A program made the translations under genes and the position numbers. Source: Gracilibacteraceae bacterium (GTDB lineage: Bacteria > Bacillota > Desulfitobacteriia > Desulfitobacteriales > Syntrophobotulaceae). Taken from it: a stretch of DNA of 8,435 nt. Shown one piece after another: positions 1-6,291 of the stretch. Below the pieces are notes generated by a model. The model worked only from the letters and a program-made list of their open reading frames with translations, did no database searches and was not told the DNA's origin. The stretch is from positions 1 to 8,435 of the forward strand of contig JAIRRL010000120.1 in assembly GCA_031255985.1 (NCBI GenBank). The letters are read 5' to 3'. Each line of letters opens with the position of its first letter. Positions within the stretch are counted from its first letter, which is position 1.

Positions 1-37
1 GCCCGCAGCCAGGCGCCGTCGCCGCTGAGGCGCCCAT
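1..37 (-). CDS. Possible start of a further gene, truncated by the window edge
   Basis: An ATG at 37-35 overlaps the last base of the ATPase stop codon (TAATG) and opens a frame of 12 codons, MGASAATAPGCG, that runs off the window without a stop. Stop-start overlap of this kind usually marks translational coupling, and all other junctions between adjacent genes here are equally tight. No strong ribosome binding site sits at normal spacing; the nearest GGAG lies about 18 bases upstream, so the gene would depend on coupling. The Ala/Gly-rich sequence is too short to identify. Confidence 0.4.
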   Translation of the reverse strand, partial: MGASAATAPGCG

Positions 38-1737
38 TAATTGACATAGATTTCCATCTCCTTTGTTCTCGCTCTTAACGCTTCTAAATCAACCCGCAAG
101 TCGCTGTTCAGGAACGGGCGCAAGTAAGCGGGGGCCGTCGTCTCCTGGCCGTAATAGCCGGCGGCGATCCAAGGCAGATAACGGGAAAAACCGGTGTATT
201 CCACGGCGCGCATGGCTTGAAGTTCCTCGCGTTTGCCATAGCTGTGCAGATTTTCCTTCAGCGCCGCCTTCATGTCCCCGTACTCAATATCTGTGTGTCC
301 GGCGTATTTCGCCGCAATTCTGGCCATATCCACCAATTTGACGATTTGCCGGCCGGATAAAATCAGGCCGCGCTCGGCAAAAGCCCGGACCGCGCCTTCA
401 AAATCAAAGCCACACCCTAAACGCCCGGCCTGGATGGCCGCTATTTCAGCTTTTTCCCGCGCGCTCACCGGCTCCAGCACCGGAATAACCTCCAGGCGAT
501 CCATGAAGGCGTTGTCTATCCCCTGGGGATTATTGGAAAGAGCAACCAAAGATATGCCGTTGTCGGCGCCGATGTCGCCCAGCCATTCCATCAGGATGCC
601 GCGCAAAGACGATTCGACGGCGCTGGATTCATCCGCGCTGGACGCGGCTCTTTTACCCAATCCTGTTTGATCCGCCTCGTCTATGATCACCGTCACCGGC
701 GCCACGCTATTGATGACGTCGAGCGCCCTGCTGAGATTGCGTTCGCTGTCGCCCACCCATTTTGACTTGACCAGTCTGAACGACACCGGAACCGTACCCA
801 TAGCCCGCGCTATGCCTACGGCGACCAAGGTTTTGCCGGTGCCGGGCGGTCCAACCAGCAACAAGCGCAGAGTTTGGGCCCCTATTCTTTTTCTGTCTTC
901 CAGATAACGGCGAATCTGGGGTAATCCGGCGACATCGCCGTTGATTTCCCGTTTCTCTGTGTGGACAAAAAGGCTGCCGCCGGCCCGCTGGCTGATTATG
1001 GCGCTTTTATGATCCAGTAATTTATCCAGATTAATCGGATTCCCGGCCGAAGCGCCGTAGCGCATACGGCTTATAGCGTCCAAACTCATACCGCCGCTCA
1101 GAGCCGCCAAAGAATCAACGTCCAGATCCGGGGCCAGCGCCAGCGGATGAATCGCGCTGCGCAGCATTTGTTCTCCCGCGATCCTTCTTTCTTCCCGCAG
1201 AGGTAATTTGATATCCCAAACTCTAATACCCGGCATCCGCGTCAGGTTTTCGTCCAGACAGCGGAGACGGGAAATAAGGATGACGCAGTGCCTGCCTTGT
1301 TTCCACCGGAAATTCAAAGCGCAATCGACGATTTGTTCCGCCAAAAGGCCGCCGGTCTGTTGGTCGGCGGCCTCGTCCCCATAGATTGTCTCCGCGAAAT
1401 CTATGATCAAAGTGGAGGGACCGTTTCGCCGCATATGCTCGAATAAACTCTCTAACTGCTCCGCCGGCGGGGCCTCGCCGTCCAGGCAGGGAAAAAGGTC
1501 GGTGGTCGGGCCGCCGGGCGCGTTGATCGCGCGCGTCCCCTTTGCCAAAGAGTAGACTATAGTGGGCATTCCTTTCGCCGCCGATAATTTGCTGACAACA
1601 TATTCCAATTGGGTGACGGCGTCGCCGTCCACCAGCAAATCACTCGTGCCGCCGGTAAAAACCAGCACGCCCCCGTCCGCGAGCGTCTGGCGGAATGCGG
1701 CGGCGATGCCGTCAACGCGCAATGATTCTTTGTTCAT
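37..1737 (-). CDS. AAA+ ATPase with degenerate first AAA module
   Basis: This 566-residue protein has a canonical C-terminal AAA+ module: Walker A GPPGTGKT (296-303), a pore-loop-like segment KSKWVGDSERN (324-334), Walker B VTVIIDEAD (348-356), sensor 1 ALSNNP (399-404), a possible arginine finger in MDRLE (412-416) and a sensor 2 region SGRQIVKLVDMA (461-472). The N-terminal 190 residues look like a decayed AAA/P-loop module. STLIIDFAE (108-116) resembles Walker B and CVILISRL (151-158) resembles a sensor strand, but no Walker A is present. This recalls two-ring AAA proteins with one inactive ring, acting as a remodelling or unfolding motor on an unknown substrate. Residues 500-566 match nothing I know. 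The start at 1737 has GAGGTG seven bases upstream. It lies 190 bp after the small CRISPR accessory gene on the same strand, separated by hairpin repeats, so membership of the CRISPR operon is uncertain. No nuclease or protease domain is visible. Confidence 0.85.
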   Translation of the reverse strand: MNKESLRVDGIAAAFRQTLADGGVLVFTGGTSDLLVDGDAVTQLEYVVSKLSAAKGMPTIVYSLAKGTRAINAPGGPTTDLFPCLDGEAPPAEQLESLFEHMRRNGPSTLIIDFAETIYGDEAADQQTGGLLAEQIVDCALNFRWKQGRHCVILISRLRCLDENLTRMPGIRVWDIKLPLREERRIAGEQMLRSAIHPLALAPDLDVDSLAALSGGMSLDAISRMRYGASAGNPINLDKLLDHKSAIISQRAGGSLFVHTEKREINGDVAGLPQIRRYLEDRKRIGAQTLRLLLVGPPGTGKTLVAVGIARAMGTVPVSFRLVKSKWVGDSERNLSRALDVINSVAPVTVIIDEADQTGLGKRAASSADESSAVESSLRGILMEWLGDIGADNGISLVALSNNPQGIDNAFMDRLEVIPVLEPVSAREKAEIAAIQAGRLGCGFDFEGAVRAFAERGLILSGRQIVKLVDMARIAAKYAGHTDIEYGDMKAALKENLHSYGKREELQAMRAVEYTGFSRYLPWIAAGYYGQETTAPAYLRPFLNSDLRVDLEALRARTKEMEIYVN

Positions 1738-1792
1738 CTCTATTCACCTCATTATTGTTTACATTCCACAATCTCGCTGCAAGCTGGAATGC

Positions 1793-1814
1793 GGGACGCC
1801 GAAGGCGGCGTCCC
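1793..1814. other. Hairpin in repeat unit 1
   Basis: The arms GGGACGCCG and CGGCGTCCC are perfect 9-bp complements around a 4-base loop (AAGG on the plus strand, CCTT on the minus strand). CTACAG follows directly on the plus strand. There is no T-tract on either side, so it is not a classical Rho-independent terminator, although a stem this GC-rich could pause polymerase or protect a transcript end. Confidence 0.85.
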
Positions 1815-1854
1815 CTACAGGAACGCAGGGCAATCTTGTTGCAAACTGGAATGC

Positions 1855-1876
1855 GGGACGCCGAAGGCGGCGTCCC
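1855..1876. other. Hairpin in repeat unit 2
   Basis: This is an exact copy of the hairpin in the first unit, with identical arms and loop and the same CTACAGGAAC flank. Strict conservation of arms and loop, while the unit's outer bases vary, points to the hairpin as the part that matters or to a recent duplication. Confidence 0.85.
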
Positions 1877-1927
1877 CTACAGGAACTGTGGGTTATCTCG
1901 CTGCAAGTCTTTGTTTTTGCTTCCTAT

Positions 1928-2290
1928 TTAATACTCGCGAAAGCGACAGAATTCAAATACTACTGTTTTATGCACTGCCCCGTCTTTTAATGTTTCTGTG
2001 GTTTTGCGTTCCGAACAAGCCGCCATCACCGCTATACCGCTTGCTTTAAGCCGTTCGGCGACAGCATAGGCAAGTGTAAATTCGCCCTGACACATTACCG
2101 CTGAAGGGTCAAGTGATTTGATCCGGTTCGTGAATTCGTCCGCCAGCGCCTGAACAGCTGCTTTATCCGCATTTGGTTCAACCGCGGGGAAGGGCAAGTC
2201 TTGGACGACGTCGCTATACTCCCGCGCCGCTGCCAGCTGGGCCTCCGACCAGTTCGCGCTTGAATGATTTGAAAAATTTACAAAAGACAT
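1928..2290 (-). CDS. Small Rossmann-like CRISPR accessory protein, possible CARF/ring-nuclease family
   Basis: This is a protein of 120 residues (123 if the upstream ATG at 2299 is used). The sequence suggests alternating strands and helices: SFVNFSNH, then SEAQLAAAREYS, DVVQDLPFP, a helix around ALADEFTNRIKSL, then AVMCQGEFTLAYAVAERLK, GIAVMAACSERK and finally TVVFEFCRFREY. A short N-terminal strand ending in NH, a QGEFTL turn before a helix, and a strand ending in CSER resemble the small CARF-like proteins found beside type III loci (Csx15, Csx16, Csx20), some of which are proposed or shown to degrade cyclic oligoadenylates. I recognise the pattern as CRISPR-associated but cannot assign a named family. 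GAGGAG at 2305-2300 is nine bases before the ATG at 2290 but directly abuts the ATG at 2299, so 2290 is preferred. The gene follows the large RAMP gene closely and probably shares its transcript. Function is inference. Confidence 0.75.
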   Translation of the reverse strand: MSFVNFSNHSSANWSEAQLAAAREYSDVVQDLPFPAVEPNADKAAVQALADEFTNRIKSLDPSAVMCQGEFTLAYAVAERLKASGIAVMAACSERKTTETLKDGAVHKTVVFEFCRFREY

Positions 2291-2295
2291 AAGGC

Positions 2296-4383
2296 TCATC
2301 TCCTCTTGCTCTCCTGCTCATACCAGTCCCAAACCGCGGCGCGATTGGAACCTCTGCCCTCTGTGATCTGAGAGCCGCCCCTGTCCTGCGGTCTCCCGCC
2401 CCTGTTCTGAGCCGGGACGGGTTCTTTCGTTATTGCCGGCAGAGTTACGTCAGGCGCGTTCGCTTTCGGGAGAACATAGGCGAATTTGGGCCGGGTCGTA
2501 GAGTTGCCCCCATTGGCCTCGCGGTTGAGCACAAACCAATTGAACACGTTCGTCTGGGATTGTACGGTGTTCGTTCTGCGGTCAAACCTTTTCACCGTGC
2601 CGACAGGATAGCGGATATTCCGCTTGGGAAGGGCGATATTTGTCAGCGCGAGAAAATCCGCGTTCCGGATTTTATAGGCGAACGCGCCCTCAGGCAGAGC
2701 TTGGGCCGCGATCTGAAAATCATCGTCCAGGCTGTACACGCGGCTTTCGTCTCTGGCAATGGAGATTTGCACACTGCCGTATCCCACAGGTTTCCCGCGT
2801 CCCAGCTTATGGGCGTGTGCGGGATCGAGTTCAAGGGCGCGGCAAAGCTTGCTCAGCTCGTCAAGCGACAGCCGTTCAAAGGCCACGGTGAAGCGGAACT
2901 TTTTGCCGGCGAGAACAGGACGGACGACGGCGAACAGTTTCGGCGCGTCAGTGGGAGCGGCGGACTGAGGCGGCGTCCCATGATGCCAGTAGAATTTGCG
3001 TCCGCGCAGCCGGGCGTCGGCATCGGCCAAGACGTAAGAACTCATCGTCTTTTTCTTAAAATCGTACTGCTGGGCATAGTCGTAGTTAAAAATATCGTCT
3101 CTGTCGTCAGACTGCTCCATATAGAATTCAGTCGCGGTAATCTTCGGCGTCCCAAGAATCGGCATGGAGACGACATCGCCCATGTAGCCGCCGTCTTCGC
3201 TCGGCGCAGCGTCGCGAAACTGGAGCCTGGAGGAACGCGCTTCCGCGCCTTGCCCGCTTTCCACCATGCCGAAGAGATGACAGGCTTCGCACAGCTTATC
3301 CACGTCGGCGCAGGCGTCAAAACCGCCGTTTGCCCTCAGCATACTCCGGATCGAGCGGTCAAACGCCTCTTTGGTGACGGCGGCGGGGGCAATGTAATAC
3401 TTGGGCGCTATTTTATTCCCGTTCGCGTCCACAGCTATGACTTCATAGTACACGGGGACGACCTCCGCCTGCCAGAAACCGCTGTATTCGTTATGGCCGC
3501 TCGTCTGATTCACGCCGTTCTTGCCGTGAGAGTAAAGCTCGACGACGGTCGCCAGGCGTTCCCGGTCGCGCTCGGTGAGCTGGTAGGGCATCCCGCCGGG
3601 TTGGGTGGTTTTTTCGACCATGACCGCGTCAAAATGCTTTTTATTGCCGCCGCCGAAACTTTCGCCCGGCAGGAAATACCCGACCTCCGCGTCTCCCGGC
3701 TGGTTAACGCTTGTCACCGGGTGCAGTCCCGTATCGATGTTTCTGCTCGTAACAAAAGTTTTCGTCCGGTCAACGGTGACGCGCACCTGTTCGCCGAAAG
3801 CGCCGGAAAAGGCGGCGGCCGCGAACCGGCTGCAGTCCGAATAGCCGGTTTTGTAGCCGGCCGGTTTGACAAGATACTTATCCGCGGCGTAGAGTTTCCC
3901 GTCTTTGATAATGCCAAAGCAGCCCCTCGGAACGGTAGAGCGCCTGTACAGCGGCGTCTCGCGGCCGCCGCTGGTGGACAGGCAGCTATGCGTGATCGTT
4001 TCATAGACGGAGCGGATCACGCCCCGAATGGAGGAGCCGGGGATGACCGGCCATTCGGTCGGCGCGCCGCCTTTTTCCGGGCTGAGGTCGGAATAGCTGA
4101 AAAAGTCGTAAGATTTACTGCGGTTTTCAGGCGTATCCGCCACCTGCCGGTTCCGCGGCGCCGTCCGGTTATATTGGTCGAGGATCTCTTTTTCTTTAGC
4201 CGGAAACATGTGCTCATTCGATGTGTTGGGGATAAACAGCGGCGTTTTGGGGGTGAGAAAACACACGAGTTCGCCGGTGAAAAGGCCGTTGCCGCCCGCG
4301 CCGCCGGACAGGGGGATCGGCCGTTTCTTCTTTTCGCAAGCGCCCGTCAGCGAGACGAAATTATATGGATTGGTAAAATTCAC
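2296..4383 (-). CDS. Large type III-D RAMP protein with insertion (TIGR03986-like Cas7)
   Basis: This 695-residue RAMP protein corresponds to the TIGR03986 family of type III-D loci, called Cas7-insertion in the Synechocystis complex. The N-terminus FTNPYNFVSL (3-12) is typical. WPVIPGSSIRGVIRSVYE (111-128) is the RAMP helix motif. CEACHLFGM (365-373) is a CxxC-containing LFG motif and could bind zinc. RSSRLQFRDA (383-392) and the glycine loop LGRGKPVGYGSV (527-538) complete the Cas7 core. Several hundred residues separate these motifs, far more than in a minimal Cas7 of about 250 residues, which fits large insertions. The C-terminal tail (about 650-695) is disordered-looking, with RGGRPQDRGG (661-670) and EGRG (675-678), resembling RNA-binding RGG tails. 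The start is GTG at 4383, overlapping the csx19 stop (GTGA), with GGGAGG seven bases upstream. D92 and D99 are possible active-site residues, but the alignment is uncertain. Confidence 0.87.
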   Translation of the reverse strand: MNFTNPYNFVSLTGACEKKKRPIPLSGGAGGNGLFTGELVCFLTPKTPLFIPNTSNEHMFPAKEKEILDQYNRTAPRNRQVADTPENRSKSYDFFSYSDLSPEKGGAPTEWPVIPGSSIRGVIRSVYETITHSCLSTSGGRETPLYRRSTVPRGCFGIIKDGKLYAADKYLVKPAGYKTGYSDCSRFAAAAFSGAFGEQVRVTVDRTKTFVTSRNIDTGLHPVTSVNQPGDAEVGYFLPGESFGGGNKKHFDAVMVEKTTQPGGMPYQLTERDRERLATVVELYSHGKNGVNQTSGHNEYSGFWQAEVVPVYYEVIAVDANGNKIAPKYYIAPAAVTKEAFDRSIRSMLRANGGFDACADVDKLCEACHLFGMVESGQGAEARSSRLQFRDAAPSEDGGYMGDVVSMPILGTPKITATEFYMEQSDDRDDIFNYDYAQQYDFKKKTMSSYVLADADARLRGRKFYWHHGTPPQSAAPTDAPKLFAVVRPVLAGKKFRFTVAFERLSLDELSKLCRALELDPAHAHKLGRGKPVGYGSVQISIARDESRVYSLDDDFQIAAQALPEGAFAYKIRNADFLALTNIALPKRNIRYPVGTVKRFDRRTNTVQSQTNVFNWFVLNREANGGNSTTRPKFAYVLPKANAPDVTLPAITKEPVPAQNRGGRPQDRGGSQITEGRGSNRAAVWDWYEQESKRR
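2300..2305 (-). promoter_or_regulatory. Ribosome binding site that decides the small accessory gene's start
   Basis: GAGGAG on the minus strand ends immediately before the ATG at 2299, which leaves no spacer, but lies nine bases before the ATG at 2290. Normal spacing therefore favours 2290, giving a protein that begins MSFVNFSNH. Confidence 0.6.
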
Positions 4384-4943
4384 AGCCGCACCTCCCGCAT
4401 AGCTTTGCCGTAATTTTCGGATTCCGGGTTCCGCTCCACGCCCTGCGCGAAGCCCAGATAGCGATAGTCGGCCGTTTCCAGGGCGGGTTTGCCGGTTTGG
4501 GCGTTGGCCGCCACGGCGACAGGATTATATTGGAGATAATGCCGTATTTTCAGCCACAGGGCGACCGGCCTGTCCTTCTCAAACTCCAGGCGCTTCGGGA
4601 AGTAAAGCCCGCCGCCGCGCTGCTCGGTCAGGCGCGTCCAATCCCCGGTCTGTTCCGCTATATCCGTACCGTACATGAGATAGGCCGTATCGAATATATC
4701 TTTCCCTTCGTCGTCCGCGTAGCGGCTGATAACCCGGCCGTCAATTCTGACCAACCGCAGTTCCGCTCCGGCGTTAAACACCCGCGTCTCGGTCACGCAA
4801 TCCGGGTCGTACTCCGCCTGGGCGTGGAATTTCAGCCCCTGCCCGTCCCAAAGCCCGACGCAGACGCCGTGGTACATCGTGGCGACGGCCCAGGCGCCGT
4901 TATTGCCAAATTTTTCCATTATAGCACTCTCATAATCAAACAT
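4380..4943 (-). CDS. csx19: Type III-D CRISPR-associated protein Csx19
   Basis: This 187-residue protein looks like Csx19 (TIGR03984-type), a small subunit found only with type III-D loci; in the Synechocystis III-D variant it is part of the effector complex. Recognition rests on a characteristic series: TETRVFNAGAELRLVRIDG (51-69), YLMYGT (88-93), WTRLTEQRGGGLYFPKRL (102-119), LKIRHYLQYNPVA (131-143) and DYRYLGFAQG (159-168). It has no RAMP glycine loop and no obvious catalytic residues, so a structural role is likely. The gene lies between two Cas7-type genes and overlaps both, by eight bases upstream and four downstream, which implies translational coupling. The start at 4943 follows an excellent AAAGGAGG with nine bases between. 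The call is from remembered family patterns and was not tested by a profile search. Confidence 0.8.
   Translation of the reverse strand: MFDYESAIMEKFGNNGAWAVATMYHGVCVGLWDGQGLKFHAQAEYDPDCVTETRVFNAGAELRLVRIDGRVISRYADDEGKDIFDTAYLMYGTDIAEQTGDWTRLTEQRGGGLYFPKRLEFEKDRPVALWLKIRHYLQYNPVAVAANAQTGKPALETADYRYLGFAQGVERNPESENYGKAMREVRL
4391..4396 (-). promoter_or_regulatory. Ribosome binding site supporting the GTG start of the large RAMP gene
   Basis: GGGAGG on the minus strand sits seven bases before GTG at 4383, inside the 3' end of csx19. Together with the GTGA stop-start overlap and the typical NPYNFV N-terminus, it supports a non-ATG start there. Confidence 0.7.
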
Positions 4944-6291
4944 TTTCCATCGCCTCCTTTAAACGCGGCTTGGCCTGTTTGTATTCCACCTCTTCACCGT
5001 CGATTTGCACGGATTTCACTTTGAACTTGCCGCGGCCGACGGCCGTTTCCCCGCCAAGCGTGATCAGCCCTTTATCTATCGCGTCAAGCGCAAGTAAAAA
5101 AAGTTCTTTTACCGCCGCGTCGGTTTGGGCGAATTGAACCGACAAGCGGCAACCGCCGCCGAAATGCGGTCTGTTCGTGAAGAGGGCGGTGTTGGCCGCG
5201 CCGCCCGTGAAGCGGTCAATCTTAACGCGCGAATACTTGATTCTGTCGCCGCCGCTCAGGTAGGAAGCGTCAAGCCGCACTTTGGACGGAGTCGTCACAT
5301 TTTTTTTGCCGTCAAAATATTGTTTGCCGAACACCTCGTCCAGGTAGGCCTCCGCGTTTGCGCGCCTGTTTGTTTTCAGCAGTTTGGCCAGCCCGCCCCG
5401 AATGGCGCCCGCCCAGGACGTGCCGTAGATGACCGACTTGCCGTCGCTTTTGCTTCTCGTATGAGCGTGATCTTCGTCCTCCTCGATCGAATAGACGTCG
5501 CGGATGAGAACGGAACCGTCCAGTTCCAGCTCCGCCGTGAGGACGCTGATGTTTTCCGGCTGCTTAAACTCGATATCTCGCTGCTCGAACCGCTCTGTTT
5601 TGAGAGTCGCCCATTCAGAAAACTCAAGCCAGGCGTTAAGCTGCTCAACCTTATCCGCGCCGGTGAAGTCGAAATCCCGCCTGTATATTTTTTCGCAGAC
5701 AAGTTTCCCGAAGCCGCGCGAGGTCTTGCCGCCGACATACAGGCTGTTCAGGCGGGCCAGGACTTTCGTCAGCAAACTCTCTAAATCCCGGTCATTTCGC
5801 CGAATAGTGAGCGAGAGACGCAAATCAAATACGGATCCTTTATCCACCGCTTGAAAATCAAATTTGGCCTGATCTTTGGCCGCCTTATTCATATGATCCA
5901 GTTCCGGCTGTTTGGGGGTTTCGGCGTTTCTCTGATTTTCGTCCAGCGATACGCCGTCAATAGTTATGACGTTGGCGGGATCGGCTTTGCCGTCAGCGGG
6001 ATCGGCGTCCTTTTTAAACAGAAGCGCACTGTCGTATACCCACAGTGGGCTTTGCGTCGCCTCCTGCTTTTCCGCCCAGCCAAAAAGCAAATTCGCCTCA
6101 GCCGCCGCGAGCGTCCCCCGCAAAATACCCGCCAGCGTCGTGCCGGGCAGATAAGGGAAGCCGTCTTTGTTCACCGCCACATCGCGGTCGGTCTCCATAT
6201 TCTCTGTTTGGCCGATCAGCGCCGGAGCGGCAAGTTTCATGGCGCCGACGACCAGAACGCGCTTTATAACCGGGTTCGGATTTTCCTTCAT
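4936..6291 (-). CDS. Tandem double Cas7 (Csm3-like) RAMP protein, Cas7-2x
   Basis: This 451-residue protein contains two Cas7 modules in tandem and should supply two backbone units along the crRNA-target duplex. Module 1 (about 8-205) has TDRDVAV (34-40), FPYLPGTTLAGILRG (45-59) and the glycine loop VGGKTSRGFGK (186-196). D35 falls where Csm3/Cmr4 carry the RNA-cleaving aspartate. Module 2 (about 250-440) has EDEDHAH (271-277), SVIYGTSWAGAIRG (286-299), the Csm3-like signature RVKIDRFTGGAANTALF (355-371) and LGGETAVGRGKF (412-423). D274 is the candidate catalytic residue there. The length and double signature match the Cas7-2x subunit of the type III-D variant complex. Start ATG at 6291 overlaps the upstream stop by four bases and is preceded by AAGGAG eight bases away. 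The 3' end overlaps csx19 by eight bases. No signal peptide or membrane segment is seen, so it is cytoplasmic. Confidence 0.9.
   Translation of the reverse strand: MKENPNPVIKRVLVVGAMKLAAPALIGQTENMETDRDVAVNKDGFPYLPGTTLAGILRGTLAAAEANLLFGWAEKQEATQSPLWVYDSALLFKKDADPADGKADPANVITIDGVSLDENQRNAETPKQPELDHMNKAAKDQAKFDFQAVDKGSVFDLRLSLTIRRNDRDLESLLTKVLARLNSLYVGGKTSRGFGKLVCEKIYRRDFDFTGADKVEQLNAWLEFSEWATLKTERFEQRDIEFKQPENISVLTAELELDGSVLIRDVYSIEEDEDHAHTRSKSDGKSVIYGTSWAGAIRGGLAKLLKTNRRANAEAYLDEVFGKQYFDGKKNVTTPSKVRLDASYLSGGDRIKYSRVKIDRFTGGAANTALFTNRPHFGGGCRLSVQFAQTDAAVKELFLLALDAIDKGLITLGGETAVGRGKFKVKSVQIDGEEVEYKQAKPRLKEAMENV

Larger units (their letters stand above)
1771..1907. repeat. Tandem 62-bp repeat, 2.2 copies
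   Basis: Positions 1771-1832 and 1833-1894 are direct copies with a period of exactly 62 bp, differing at about 8 positions. A third copy begins at 1895 and breaks off after 13 bases (ATCTCGCTGCAAG). The central 40 bases or so, from CTGGAATG to CAGGAAC, are identical in both copies; the differences cluster in the flanks. Each unit holds one perfect hairpin. The array fills most of the 190-bp gap between the small accessory gene and the ATPase gene. It looks like an intergenic palindromic repeat (REP-like), a kind usually dispersed in bacterial genomes. There is no transposase and no coding gene in this stretch. Confidence 0.85.

Noticed and set aside
1750..1782. Promoter for the ATPase gene (TTGCAG about 17 bases before AACAAT on the minus strand)
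   Set aside because: Both boxes match the sigma-70 consensus poorly, and the start of transcription would fall almost on the ribosome binding site.
1793..1876. Rho-independent terminators
   Set aside because: The hairpins are strong, but neither strand has a T-tract after them.
1771..1907. Possible CRISPR mini-array
   Set aside because: The conserved block of about 53 bp is longer than usual CRISPR repeats, the variable part is only about 9 bp, and there are just two full copies.
1562..1990. Plus-strand open frames running through the repeats
   Set aside because: They translate the tandem repeat into simple repeated peptides and overlap two better-supported minus-strand genes; no ribosome binding site was noted.
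2560..4413. Long plus-strand open frame of 617 codons antisense to the large RAMP gene
   Set aside because: It is a mirror frame produced by GC-rich codon use. The minus-strand product has clear RAMP motifs, a good ribosome binding site and operon overlaps, while the plus-strand translation is basic, with no recognisable domain and no start signal.
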